From NCBI GenBank assembly GCA_036186865.1, contig AP025074.1, positions 4,156,230 through 4,220,229 of the forward strand: 64,000 nt of DNA. Direction: 5' to 3'. Source of the stretch: Eustoma russellianum. Its lineage: Eukaryota; Streptophyta; Magnoliopsida; Gentianales; Gentianaceae. The first letter of the stretch is position 1, and each line of letters starts with the position of its first letter. The notes beneath the pieces are model-generated. The model ran no database searches. It was not told the DNA's origin and saw nothing but the letters and a program-made list of their open reading frames with translations. The position numbers and the translations under genes are program-made. Shown piece after piece: positions 43,119-54,959 of this stretch.

Positions 43119-45295
43119 TTAACCCATGTTGAGCAACCCCAGCCTACTTCTTATATATGCAAAAACATCACTAGGTAAGGGTTTCGTGAAAATGTCCGCT
43201 AATTGGTCTCGTGTAGGAATGAATTCCACACTCACCATGTTCTTTTGTACACAATCACGGATGAAATGATACCTCACTTCAATGTGCTTAGTCCGACTAT
43301 GTTGGACAGGATTTTGTGCAATATTTATAGCAGACGTGTTATCACACAAAATTGGCACTTTGGAGAAGTGAATGTTATAATCATTTAACGTATTAGTCAT
43401 CCATAATAACTGTGCACAACACGAGGCGGCCGACACATATTCGGATTCCGTCATAGAAAGAGACACACTGTTTTGTTTCTTGGAAAACCAAGAAACGAGA
43501 CAATCTCCAAGAAACTGACAAGTTCCGGAGGTGCTCTTCCTATCAACAAGACTCCCCGCATAATCGGAGTCACAATATCCTCTTAAATCAAAACATGCAT
43601 TCTTATGATAAAATAAACCGAATTTCAAAGTACTTCTAAGGTATCTAAGGATGCGTTTTACCGCAATAAAATGCATCTCCCTAGGATCACTTTGAAATCT
43701 AGCACATAAACATACTGCATGTAAAATATCGGGTCTACTAGCCGTCAAATAAAGTAGACTACCTATAATGCCACGATACAAGGTTACCTCGACATGCTTT
43801 CTTTTCTCATCCTTGTAAAGCTTGGCACTTGTGCTCATAGGAGTGTTTACCTCTCTTCCTTCACCAAAGTTGTACTTTTTGAGCAAATCTTTTGTGTATT
43901 TGGTTTGGAAAATGTACACGCCTTCTTCGGTTTGCTTGATTTGTAATCCAAGGAAAAAGTTAAGTTCGCCCATCATGCTCATCTCGAACTCACCTTGCAT
44001 AAGACTAGCAAATTGCTCACAAAAACAATTGTTAGTAGCACCAAAAATGATATCATCAACATATACTTAAACAATTAAATGATTTCTACCTTATTCTTTA
44101 TGAACAAAGTAGTGTCAACTTTACCTCTTGAAAAACCATTATTAAGAAGAAAAGTACTTAACCTCTCGTACCAATCTCTTGGAGCTTGTTTGAGGCCGTA
44201 AAGAGCCTTTTTAAGTTTGAAGACATGATGTGGTGAATCATGACATTCAAACCCGGGAGGTTGTGCAACATACACTTCTTCTTGAATAACACCATTCAAG
44301 AAGGCGGATTTAACATTCATTTAGTAAAGTTTAAAATCCCTATAACAAGCATATGCTAACAACATCCTAATAGCCTCAAGACGTGCTACAGGTACAAATG
44401 TCTCATCAAAATCGATACCTTCTTCTTGACGGTATCCTTGAGCAACTAACCTAGCCTTGTTTCCAGTGACATTACCTTGATCATCCATCTTGTTACGAAA
44501 AATCCATTTCGTACCAATAATAGGATGATCGTGTGGTTTGGGAACTAACTCCCAAACATCACTTCTTTCAAATTGGTTTAATTCTTCTTGCATAGCCAAG
44601 ATCCAATTTTCATCAAGAAGTGCATCTTTAATATTCTTGGGCTCTATAAGATAGACAAATGCATTCTCTCTATATTGCCTTCGTGTGGTGATACCCCTAT
44701 TTAGATCACCTATGACCAACTCTTGCGGGTGAGAACTTTTGTGCTTAAATGATCTAGGTAGATTGGAGACATCTCCTCCAACTTTCTCATGATCATGTTC
44801 CGGAAGTGATGAACCTTCATCATTCACATGAATCTCATGTTCCAGAATGTGTGATGCATTATCTACATTTTGTGTATCAACATAAGTATGAGAAATATTT
44901 CTATTTGACTCACTTAGTTCACGCACACAAGGTGGAGGAGTACCTTCAATAGGTTCAACTCTCAAGTCAATGAAGATGTTTCCATTTGGAGGATCATCAA
45001 CAATCTCTTGATGAGGAACAACCATAGGAATATCCTCAAGAATTTCTTCTTGAGGAGTCACATCTTCATTTTCTTCACAATCCTCATTAAGTTTAGGTTC
45101 GTCACTAAGTGATTCATTAAACTTAACATGGATTGATTCTTACACCTTTTGACTCCTTTTGTTGAAAACACGAAATGCCTTACTATTTGAGGCATAACCT
45201 AAAAAGATACCTTCATCCGCTTTGAGTTCAAGTTTGTCCAAAGTATCCTTGGTATTAAGTATGAAACACTTGCAACCAAAGACTTTGAAATACCC
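43119..45295 (-). pseudogene. Third element pol remnant (integrase tail-RT-RNase H)
   Basis: The reading starts in the integrase tail (KVFGCKCFILNTKDTLDKLE), has a stop after NKRSQKV (about 45142), continues to TAA in DFKLY (44320), a frameshift near 44085 and TAA before VYVDDIIFG (about 44068), and then stays open to 43119. RT words are KARLVAQGYRQEEGIDF, KKALYGLKQAPRDWY and YVDDIIFGAT. RNase H words are DRKSTSGTCQFLGD, ESEYVSAASCC and HSRTKHIEVRYHFIRD. It is close to the outer element's pol. Confidence 0.9.
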
Positions 45296-45660
45296 AATGT
45301 TGGTCACATGAAGCGCCTAACTTTTGACTTGGTGAAGCGCCTAATGTAGGAGTTCGAAGTGTTCGCACTTTTTATCAGAGCACATGAAGCGCCTAATGTA
45401 GGCGTTCGAAGTGTTCTGACTTCCATACACTTCACATGAAGCGCCTAATGTAGGCGTTCGAAGTGTACACACATCCAGACACTTCACATGAGGCGCCTAA
45501 TGTAGGCGTTTGAAGTGTACTGGATTCCACCAAGGCACATTAAGCGCCTAAAGTGAGTGTTCAAAGTATACTGACTTCCAACACACAACATGAAGCGCCT
45601 AATCTATCGTTCGAAGTACCAAACTTGTGCAAATCATCAAAACTTTAACGTATTCTAACT
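45296..45660 (-). repeat. Remnant of 5' LTR, third element
   Basis: Matches parts of 39725-40309, with internal deletions between repeat units. It begins inside the U3 array at the GTTGGTCACATGAAGCGCC word, fused to pol. The TATA, R and U5 side is absent. Confidence 0.85.
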
Positions 45661-45949
45661 ACTAGTAGCTGTAATTATTTAAACTTGTTAAAGGACAAGT
45701 TTACCCTTTTTAAATTCGAGGCAAACTTTTGAAGTGTTGATATATCCCTCCCACATTTAATAGATATCCACTCATCTTACCTTATCACTGCTGATCCTAA
45801 TGCTTTATTCGTATTCATCTATCAGATATGAGAATTGTGTAAGCTTATCAATATTGATCCTTAATGTTCTAATGGAGTTTGTCAATGAAATACAATAAGT
45901 GTGTCATTATCGAGTTTAGATGTAGAAAAATCGAATTTCAATTATTCTT
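45661..45949. other. AT-rich spacer
   Basis: Begins with the ACTAG target duplication. No gene or element recognised. Confidence 0.5.
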
Positions 45950-46092
45950 CGCAGTTAATACTTATACGAGTCAGGAGTCTCACTGAAAGCAAACTCTCTA
46001 TCCATTGGGAGGGAGGTCTCGCCATCCCCATACGGTATCTTTTGCAGTCGTTAGAATATACTGGGCATGGTTGTTGTTGGAGAAGTTGAAGT
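45950..46092 (+). mobile_element. RTE-type LINE 3' tail
   Basis: Matches the 3' end of the RTE copy at 42234-42379: GTCTCACTGAAAGCAAACTC, the CTCTATCC word, and TGCAGTCGTTAGAATATACTGGGCATGG, ending in a short TTG run. Severely 5'-truncated, with no coding part. Confidence 0.7.
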
Positions 46093-46145
46093 GAGTTGGA
46101 AAATTTTGGGCAAATGGGTTTGTCAAAAGTTGACAACCACAATAC

Positions 46146-46247
46146 TTTGAGCTTAATTGTTGTTGTAATACATACACATAAAAACTCTATAAACAATTTG
46201 AGCTTAGTTGTTGTAATACATACACATAAAAACTCTATAAACAAAAG
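46146..46247. repeat. Two-copy direct repeat, about 50 bp
   Basis: TTTGAGCTTA(A/G)TTGTTG is followed by GTAATACATACACATAAAAA and CTCTATAAACAA, repeated head to tail with few differences. Confidence 0.85.
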
Positions 46248-46975
46248 ACATAAGTGCAAGAACCTTGATCCATATTAAATAATAATCAGCGTTACGCCAA
46301 AGGACTGATAAAACATGTATGATAACAAAAAAAAAATAATCAGATATTAGTTTAAATATCCCCTGTAAACTAAATATGTAGTTATTATAAATAAAAAATA
46401 TAGTTATAGAACAACAGTTTATGGAGTATTTGTAACTTTAGTTTAATATATGAATCCTAATAATAAGCTAATTCAATCTCCAAACAAGCAGTAAGGCTTT
46501 TTAACTCTATATTTGGTTGGTTTCTTCAAAATTTATCCTTTCAACTTTTATTTTATCTTCCTAATTTTTGTAATTCCAATCGTGTCCTTTTAATATACTT
46601 AGTACCTACTATAGAATATCACTTGAAACCTGATAACAAATGCTATAATAAATGTCCTTCGGAACCATGACTGAACCATATATAAAAATTAGGTATCGAT
46701 TTATACGGCTTAGCTACACATGTGAAATTTAAAAAGATAATTTCAAGCGGATAAGAAAAAGATTTACGATTTTTCGCCAACTTTTGACAAACGTATACTT
46801 AATTCTGAAACAGATTTAATTAATACGACGAGTGATCAAAAGTGAATCTCAGGCTAATGAAGAATGTTGCATGATACATAAATAATAATATTTCTAATAT
46901 AGAAAATAAACAATTTAATTCAAAGAAAACGCAACATAATTGTATGATTACTCAGTATTGTTTTTCAGATTCAGC
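46248..46975. other. AT-rich spacer
   Basis: No gene, repeat or element recognised. Confidence 0.5.
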
Positions 46976-47312
46976 AGTTGATCGACACACAATTTTTATT
47001 ATGAGTCATCGAGAAACAACCTCTGTGTGTTTCTAACACATAAGTATGGTTGCGTACATCCGACTCCTACATACCTCGCCAAGATGGGAGCCTCTAATCA
47101 ATGAGGTAATGTTGTTGTTGTTGTTGATTAGGAAGTCTATATTTGCGAACTCTTGCAAGCTTTACACAGCTTGACGTAATTTTTATAATGGATTATCGAG
47201 AAACAACTGTGTGTTTCTAACACATTGGCATGATTGCATACATCTGACTCCACATACCTCACCATAAACGAGAGTCTCTAATATAATTGGGGTAATGTTG
47301 TTGTTGTTGCTT
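46976..47312 (+). mobile_element. Two RTE-type LINE 3' tails
   Basis: Two related segments, about 46980-47127 and 47172-47312. Each contains a GAGAAACAAC word, GTGTGTTTCTAACACAT, a (T/C)GCATACATCNGACTCC-like word, GGGAGCCTCTAAT or its variant, GGTAATG and a TTG run. This is the usual tail of plant RTE LINEs. They may be one duplicated insertion or two independent ones. Confidence 0.7.
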
Positions 47313-47800
47313 GTCTAAACACATTAGGTCCCGCTTTTGTGGACCCTTTATTTATATGTGAGTCAAAGTTTTAAAATGAACTTTTTTCATATTTAACTTT
47401 CAAATAATAAAGAGCAATCTGAATGCTTGGCTATTGAAGAGTTCATATTATACCTTATATACTCGCACACATTCACACATTTTGGACCTATGATTATGTA
47501 TTTATTTTTTCTGGGTACTGGTTTCATGGTAATTTTTAATTCTCATGAGATTTGAAGAGAAATGAGTTGAATTTCAGGAAGCATCCTCATTTATAGGCGA
47601 AGATTTTAATTCGCACTGGTTTAAAGAAGAAACATGAAAGAGTTCAAATATAAGAGAATCAACAAGATACCAAGGCAGACAAAGTGACAGGTTTTAGCTT
47701 TGCGCCCAAGATGAAATTTACAGGAAGTACAGACTAAGTCCAGCGCACAGTGCGCCGAAGTCCATCGCATTGTGCGCTATTCGAACCATCCGATTCACTA
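47313..47800. other. Spacer before the fourth copia element
   Basis: No gene recognised. A small inverted word GCGCACAGTGCGCC lies at about 47740-47754 and a related TTGTGCGCTA at about 47770. Confidence 0.5.
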
Positions 47801-47805
47801 CTATT

Positions 47806-48368
47806 TGTTAGGGAACGATTAGAAGAATCAGTGAAGAACAACCACAACGACAATCACAAGAACTCACAAAAGTAATGAATAATTGACAAAGAAAGACAAT
47901 ATACAAAGAACACAAGCTTTAACGTGGGAAAACCCTCAAGGAGAAGAAAAACCCACGGCGGCGGCAAGCCAAGAAAATTCACAATCACAACTTTTAAACT
48001 TCGGTTACAAAGACAGCGTCTAACAGGGATCTTTTATAGGGATGTAAAAAGATTAGTATGAAATTTGGAATTATCCTTTTACATCACAATCATACCATAA
48101 ATGGGATTCTACAAGATATTCTTTATGCCAAAGATAGACATGGAAGTTTCCATCTAAACAAGATTCGTATCAATCAAATCATCAATCAAGATATATCCAG
48201 TCCCGTGATTTTCTGGTATATGGACGAGGCTGCAGCTCTGCTCGGTGCTGCATCTATCCAGCTCGGCACCTCTGAAACTGGCATCAGCTCCCAACTCTAA
48301 GTCCTCTAGCTCGGCCTCCTGAGCTCAACCACTTCAGCTCGGCTGACTTCAGTTCCATCAGCCCAACA
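47806..48368 (-). repeat. 3' LTR of the Tnt1-type element
   Basis: 563 bp, rich in AGCTCGGC words near its right end. Partner of 52363-52923. Confidence 0.93.
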
Positions 48369-48452
48369 AAATCTCCCACTTGGAACTGACTTTAACTCAA
48401 ATGCTTCGTGAATTTCTTCTTCTTCAGATTGCCCGCCACTTCAGCACTTTCA

Positions 48453-51400
48453 TCAAGTAACTAGACCAAGAGAAGTCTTGCAGAGCTCAAGCTTCTCTTT
48501 CGAAACAATCTTTGTCATCATGTCTGCTGGATTCTGGCTTGTGTGAATTTTCTCCAAGTCAAACTGTTTTGCCTCAAGCATATTTCTTATGTAATGATAT
48601 CTGATGTCAGTATGCTTCGTCCTTGCATGATAAGCAGAGTTTCTAGCCAAGTGTATCGCACTCTGACTATCACTGAATAATTTGTAACCAACCTGAGTAT
48701 GCTTCAGCTTATTCAGAAAACTCTTCAGCCATACCAGTACCTTGGTAGCTTCAACTACTGCCACATACTCAGCTTCAGTTGTTGACAATGCTATAATTTT
48801 CTGCAATCTTGATACCCAAGTGATTGCAGCACTGTCCAGTTTGAAAACATACCATGTACTACTCTTGCTTTCATCAATGTCTCCAGCCATATCAGAGTCT
48901 ACAAAGCCGAGCAAGTTCAGATCATCGTTGCCGAACTGCATTGTCAAGTCTTGCGTTCTCGCTAAGTATCTTAGTATCCACTTCACTACAGCCCAATGAT
49001 CTGGACCAGAATTTGACATGAATCTACTCACAACTCTCATTGCATGGGCTATGTCTGGCCGGGTGCACACCATAGCATACATCAAGATGCCATAGGGTAC
49101 CTTCTTCATTCGTTCAAGTTCATCCTTCGTCTTAGCACATTGCCTTTTTGACAAATTCTTGAACTGTCCTGCCAGAGGTGTAGACATCGGTTTTGCATTT
49201 TTCGTATTGAATCTCTTCAGTACCTTGGAGATGTAATCTCTTTGGCTCAGCCTCAGCGCTTGATTCTTCCTGTCTCTGTTAATGCTGAGTCCTAGTATCT
49301 TCTTCGCCAGGCCGAGATCCTTCATGGAGAATTTCTTGGTCAGTTGTTCCTTTAACTTCTTGATCTCATTAGTGCTTCCTCCTGCTACTAACATGTCATC
49401 AACATATAGTAGGAGGATGATGTACGAACCTTCAAATTTCTTGAAATAGCAGCAGTGATCCCCATGGCAGCGCTTATAGCCGAGTTCTACCATGAAGTTG
49501 TCAAACTTCTTGTACCACTACCTCAGAGCTTGCTTCATCCCGTACAAGCTCTTTTGTAACTTGCATACCAAGTCTTCTTTTCCAGATATCTCATAGCCTT
49601 GTGGTTGCATCATGTAGATATCTTCTTCTAGATCTCCGTGAAGAAAGGCAGTTTTCACGTCAAGCTATTCTAAGTGCAGATCTTCTGCAGCTGTAATGCT
49701 CAGGACTGTTCTGATAGTTGACAGCTTAACCACAGGTGGAAAGATCTTGGTGAAGTCAACCCCAGCTTTCAGTTGGAACCCTTTCACAACTAGCCTTGCC
49801 TTATACCTTTGAGTGCCGTCAGCTTCTTGCTTCAGCCTGTACACCCATTTGTTCTGAATAACCTTTTCCCTGGTGGCATCTTTACAAGATCCCAGGTCAT
49901 ATTGCTCTGCAGAGAATTCATCTCATCTTCCATGGCTGACCTCCAGTCTTCACTTTTGTCAGAACTCATTGCTTCTTCATAGCATCTCGATTCATCACAG
50001 TCAGTAAGAAGATAGTAAAGTGAAGGTGAGAACCTGGCAGGTGCAGTGATGGTTCTCCTCTCTCTCCGAACAGCAATGGGTGGTGTGACTTGCTTTTCGT
50101 GAGTTTCATGATCCGAGGTCGACACCTCGGCAGTCTGTTCAGTAGGTCTGCTCGGCTCGGCATAACCACCGTTACTTTGCTCAAAATACTTAGGCTCCAC
50201 AGATTGCTTCTCCTCCTTTACTCGGTCCTTGTAGAGCATGTTTTCATTGAAAACCACATCTTTACTCTTGATCACTTTCTTCCCTACATGATCCCACAGT
50301 CTATATCCAAAACTATCACCTCCATAGCCAATTAGAGAACATACCTTGGACTTGGAGTCAAGTTTTGACCTGTCGTCCATGCACTGCAACCAAATATTCT
50401 GACATGGGCAAGTGAGATCTTCTTCCCAGTCCATTCTTCTTCAGGAAGTTTACAGTCAATGACAGTAGATGGTCCTCTGTTGATCAGATAGACGGCGGTG
50501 TTCACCGCTTCGGCCCAGAAGGATTTCGGCAGGTCGGCATGTATCCTCATACTCCTTGCCCTTTCGCAGATCGTTCTGTTCATCCTTTCAGCGACACCAT
50601 TTTGTTGAGGTGTTCTTGGCACCGTGCTTTCTCTCCTGATTCCGTTCTCAACACAGTAGTCCTCAAATTCTTTGTTGTAGTATTCTCCACCGTTGTCCGA
50701 CCTCAAACACTTCAGATTCAGCCTTGTTTCACTCTCAACAAGACTTCTCCATCTCTTGAAGATATTGAACACGTCAGACTTTTTTTCAGAAAATACACCC
50801 ACAGCTTCCTCGTTGAGTCATCAATGAAGGTAACATAATAGCGTGAGCCATTAAGTGAAGGTACATCTGAAGGCCCCCAAACATCCGTGTGTACAAGTTC
50901 CAGCTTCTCTGCTCTTGAACTTCTCTTATGCATTGAGAAAGTGACAACCTTTTGCTTCCCCAACACACAAGATTCACACAATGGTATATCAATATTGGAT
51001 AGACCTTCCAGCTTCCCTTTAGACACCATTACTTTCATCCCTTTGACACTCATGTGTCCAAGTCTCTGATGCCACAGCTTGGCGTCATTTGCCAAGCTGA
51101 CCACGTTCGCAGAGTTTTGATTTGAGAACTTATAGAGGGTTCCTTCTCTCGAATCATGTGCTACAATTAAGGACCCTTTGACCAACTTCCATTGTGTTCT
51201 GTTGAATCTTCCTTCGAGTCCGGAATCATCGGCCAGCTGTGTTATTGAAATCAAGTTCTTGGTCAGCCGAGGTACATGTCTTGCTTGATGCAGCTTCAGC
51301 TGCCTTCCATATGGTAGAGTCAGTGTGATGTCCCCCTTTCCAATGATATCGCAGGAGTCATCATCCCCGAGGTATACTTTCCCGAAGTTTCCACTTCTGT

Positions 51401-52321
51401 AATTTGTAAAGTATTCTCTGTTGGATGTGGCATGAAATGAGGCCCCAATATCGAAGATCCAGAGAGCGTCAGCTCGGCTCTCGCAGCTTAGAATCAGCCC
51501 GTCACTATTAGACTCGGACGCTTGAGAGACATGGATCTCATCCCTACACTTGTCTGTCTGATCAGTCTTCTTCTTTACTCTGCAACCGCGTTTAAGATGA
51601 CCCTTCTTCTTGTAATTCCAGCAGGTCATATTTGAGCCCTTTGACTGGCTCCTTCTGGACTGTGATCTCCCACCTCTGTCATTGCCCCTCTTGGCAGATC
51701 TGTTGCGTTCTTCTGTGTTCAGTGCGGCTCCAGAACTTTCAAAGGTGACACTGTTTCTCCTCCTTGAATCTTTATCAAGTAGCACATCTACCACGTTTTT
51801 AAACTTCAAAGTACCTTCTCCGGATGAGTTGCTTATAGCCATAACAACTCCATCCCAACCGTCAAGCAGGCTTGACAGTATCACCAAGGCCAGAACTTCA
51901 TCGTCAAAGACGATCCCAACCGATTCAAGTTGACTAGTGATCGTGTTAAATTCACCCAAGTGTTCCTGCATCGTTTTATTTTTTGTCTTTTTCATGTTGA
52001 AGAGCCTCTTCAACAGATGCACCTTGTTAGAGGCAGAGGGCTTCTCATACATTCTTGTCAACGCATTCATCACATCCTTTGTGGTCTTCTCCTTTGAGAT
52101 ATTGAACGCAACAGTTTGGGTCAGAGGTAATCAATGACACCGAGTGCTTTGTGATCCAGAATCTCCCATTCTCAATCCGTCATGTCAGTAGGCTTTACCT
52201 CTTTCCCTTCAAGAGGCAGATATAGATCTCTTTGATATAGATAACCTTCAACTTGCATCTTCCAGAAACCGAAGTTTGATCCATCAAATATCTCAATTCT
52301 TGATTTGCTGTCGTCGGCCAT
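48453..52321 (-). pseudogene. Tnt1-type gag-pol, multiple lesions
   Basis: Starts at ATG 52321 (MADDSKSRIEIFDGSNFGFW). Gag is shifted near 52100 after an early TGA. The zinc knuckle reads CWNYKKKGHLKRGC, having lost its second Cys. The protease motif is WIFDIGASFHATS, with Ser of the DSG replaced by Ile. Integrase words LWHQRLGHMS, CESCVLGKQ, LRSDNGGEY and GVAERMNRT survive across a frameshift near 50800, with another shift near 50420. RT has stops at LE-LDVKTAF (about 49667) and ALR-WYKKF (about 49520), but LYVDDMLVAG is kept. RNase H ends at 48453 with KHTDIRYHYIRNML. Inactive. Confidence 0.9.
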
Positions 52322-52342
52322 TGCTCCCACTCGAACAGAGAA

Positions 52343-52360
52343 CTCTTGGCTCTGATACCA
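52343..52360 (-). other. Primer binding site, Tnt1-type element
   Basis: TGGTATCAGAGCCAAGAG on the minus strand, two bases from the 5' LTR; initiator tRNA-Met type. Confidence 0.9.
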
Positions 52361-52362
52361 GT

Positions 52363-52923
52363 TGTTAGGGAACGATTCGAGGAATCAGTAAAGAATAACC
52401 ACAACGACAATCATAAGAACTCACAAAAGTAATGAATAATTGACAAAGAAAGACAATATACGAAGAACACAAGATTTAACGTGGAAAAACCCTCCAGAGA
52501 AAAAAAACCCACGGCGGCGGCAAGCCAAGAAAATTCACTATCACAACTTTTAAACTTCGGTTACAAAGACAGCGTCTAACAGGGATCTTTTATAGGGATG
52601 TAAAAGGATTAGTATGAAATTTGGAATTATCCTTTTACATCACAATCATACCATAAATGGGATTCTACAAGATATTCTTTACGCCAAAGATAGACATGGA
52701 AGTTTCCATCTAAACAAGATTCGTATCAATCAAGTCTTTAATCAAAATATATCCAGTCCCGTGATTTTCTGGTATATGGCCAAGGCTGCAGCTCTGCTCG
52801 GTGCTGCATCTATCTAGCTCAGCACCTCTGGAACTGGCATCAGCTCGCAACTCTAAGTCCTGAGCTCGGCCTTCTAAGCTCAGCCACTTCAGCTCGGCTG
52901 ACTTCAGTTTCATCAACCCAACA
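52363..52923 (-). repeat. 5' LTR of the Tnt1-type element
   Basis: 561 bp, about 5% different from 47806-48368 by eye. Confidence 0.93.
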
Positions 52924-52928
52924 CTATT

Positions 52929-54495
52929 TTTATTAGTCCGAACTATATATCAATGGTTGAAAATCATCTTCAAACGTGTCTAATATCTTCTAGTTGCATA
53001 AAGGCAAAAACTCTGGTCCGGATATCAGTTTATGAGAGTTGAATTAATCACTTGTACCTCTTGGGAGGGCAAAGAAAAAAAGTGAACATCTAGTAATCTT
53101 TTGTTAGGTATAAGTGAAAACTTGTGTCTGTAAAAGTGCACATTTGCATTTTAATGGATCCATTCTATATCAATTTTCTATTCTTAATACACTCTTCACG
53201 TTTTTGCTTTCTTTATATTAGATTAGTTTAGTTTAGTAGTTTCTTGTTACTGTTGATGGCAATCCATATCAATATGTTTGAAGGTAGTTGCATTTAGCAT
53301 CCACATCTTTGCGTTTTGCAAATTTTACCCATATTTCGTTGCCAAAAAAAAAAAACATTTGACGTCTAGTTAAACAAAATAACAGAGCAGTGGCGTTTCC
53401 ATACGAAAATGAACCACGACTAATTGTTTTCGAACCAGAAAAACAACCTCTTGCATAAATTATAAGATAAGGTTGCGACTGGTTCCTCCCCAAACCCTGC
53501 ACAAACACAGAAACCTAGTGCATTAGAATGTATAACATATGATGTATGTAAGTGAAGATGAAACTAGGTGAGGTTTTTTTTCTTTTCCTTTTTTTTTAGT
53601 AAAAAGGCCTGAAGAATGCTGAAAATCACTTATGTTCACCACAAGGTTCAATGGTGGACCTCCACAAGTTCTGAAACTCCCTTAATTTCAACAACCGTGG
53701 TGGACGAACAGTCAACACCATCTCAGCTTTGTCAGCCGAATTTGTAATAATAATATATTGATCCACGTAATTTGGATTGAGACGATTCAAAGTGTATTAA
53801 AAACTTTGTTTCGAGATCTACAACTTTTGTGTTTGAGATCGAATTTGTTCATTGGATAAGGCTAAAGTTTAAGAGAAGTTCGATGTAGTTTGTTTATTGT
53901 ATGTGCACTAGTTGGTACTATAGGGAAATTGTTGAATGTTCATAAGTCGTACAGGCGTTGCATGATGATTGAGGAAAGAAAAGTGAAAAGTCATTCATAG
54001 TTCATATAAGTCATCATCTATTAGTCGATCTAAGTATCGGGCGTTGATGATTTCTATTTACATGAAGGGTAAATGAGACTCAAACGATGGTTGTATTGGT
54101 TGTCAGGCTGACGACTGTATGGTTGATTGGTACCAAAGTAAATAACAACATAGAGTCAGAATCAGAGTCACTAGTCAAAGATAAGAAGTGTTCCATTATG
54201 TAGTCGATGGTCATAAAGTTAAGTATTGATCAACAGTGTAAAGTGTCAAAAGGTGAGAAAAGAGTGCACCGGTATAGGATGAAATAGGCTCCCAAAGTTA
54301 TCGGTACATGAAACCGGACTGACACGTAACGTATAGGAGTGAGTCAAGGGTCAATGTGATGTTGTTGAGTCAGCCTTGGTCAAAGTGTAATCAAAGTAGT
54401 CAGTCGCATAGGTTTCTTGGACAACTCGATCACGAAAGGTACATGCTAGTACACTTCTGTTTGGTAACTTTGTGATGCATTCCTACACATTTTAG
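52929..54495. other. 3' flank of ASG1-like copy A
   Basis: From about 53100 the sequence matches 59060-60480 downstream of copy B in order: AAACTTGTGT, AATGGATCCATT, TTTGACGTCTAGTTAAACAA, a degenerate SINE tail, CTCCCTTAATTTC(A/G)ACAACC, TTGGATTGAGACGATTCAAA and the TCATTCATAGT block. This marks the far end of the exploded copy A. Positions 52929-53100 match nothing recognised. Confidence 0.8.
53400..53520 (+). mobile_element. Au-like SINE, degenerate (copy A side)
   Basis: TTCGAACCAGAAAAACAACC, CTCTTGCATAAATTATAAGA, TAAGGTTGCGAC and CCTAGTGCATTAGAATG follow the order of the plant Au SINE body after its B box. The same insertion is found at 59340-59482 beside copy B, so it predates the tandem duplication. 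Confidence 0.7.
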
Positions 54496-54672
54496 GGATG
54501 AGATCTTCTCACCCTCAATCCCTTCACTTCACTCATGACCACGCGACACGTGGCAGCAGAGTGGGATGGTGAAACTAGATGCGGGTGATTCTCATCTAGC
54601 CTCATCACCTCCTTTACTGCCACGTGTCATGTGGTGTCGCGTGGAGTGAGGGAAAATATCCCCACATTTTAG
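54486..54672. mobile_element. Mutator-like MITE with G-box arms
   Basis: The body is about 54496-54662, flanked by the direct repeat CACATTTTAG at 54486-54495 and 54663-54672 (9-10 bp, as for MULEs). The long imperfect inverted arms begin GGATGAGATCTTCTCACCC on the left and GGGATATTTTCCCTCACTCC on the right (complement). They converge on GACACGTGGCAG and its inverse around 54546 and 54620. No ORF. It lies about 620 bp upstream of copy B exon 1 and supplies two ACACGTGGC/G-box sites. Confidence 0.8.
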
Positions 54673-54959
54673 TGGCCAAATTGAAGTTAGCTCTTCCTAT
54701 CTCGTTATAAATATTGTTCATTATTTCTTTGTATTGTCACTTGCTGGAGGTTGAAGACTTGATAAAATTACAAATTAATAATTTATCAAAAATTACATAA
54801 TCATACAAATCCATAGCCCCGTCAACATCATAAATTAATATTTTCTTAAAAATTACAAACAACACTAGGATAATATAGTAAAACATCAACTTATTATTAT
54901 TAGTAAACAATATTATTTGTTTTCTTGCGAACGGTGCTTCTAGAAACAATATTATTTGT

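Larger units (their letters stand above)
38827..45660 (-). mobile_element. Third SIRE-type copia element, internally deleted
   Basis: The 3' LTR is 38827-40309 (TGTTAGG to TCTAACA). On the right only about 365 bp of the 5' LTR remain (about 45296-45660), ending TCTAACT. The target duplication ACTAG is present at 38822-38826 and 45661-45665. Minus-strand order: LTR remnant, integrase tail, RT, RNase H, spacer with LTR-type repeats, ORFX (interrupted by an RTE LINE), PPT, 3' LTR. Gag, protease, most of integrase and the PBS side of the 5' LTR are deleted. The pol-LTR junction shares GTTGGT with both parents. Confidence 0.9.
47806..52923 (-). mobile_element. Tnt1/Tork-type Ty1/copia element, decayed
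   Basis: LTRs 47806-48368 and 52363-52923 (about 562 bp; TGTTAGGG to CCCAACA), with the target duplication CTATT at 47801-47805 and 52924-52928. PBS TGGTATCAGAGCCAAGAG at 52343-52360 on the minus strand; PPT-like AAGTGGGAGATTT at 48369-48381. About 30 LTR differences by eye (about 5%), so it is the oldest dated insertion here. Total length 5.1 kb, typical for Tnt1-like elements. Gag-pol has many lesions. No ORFX. Confidence 0.93.
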
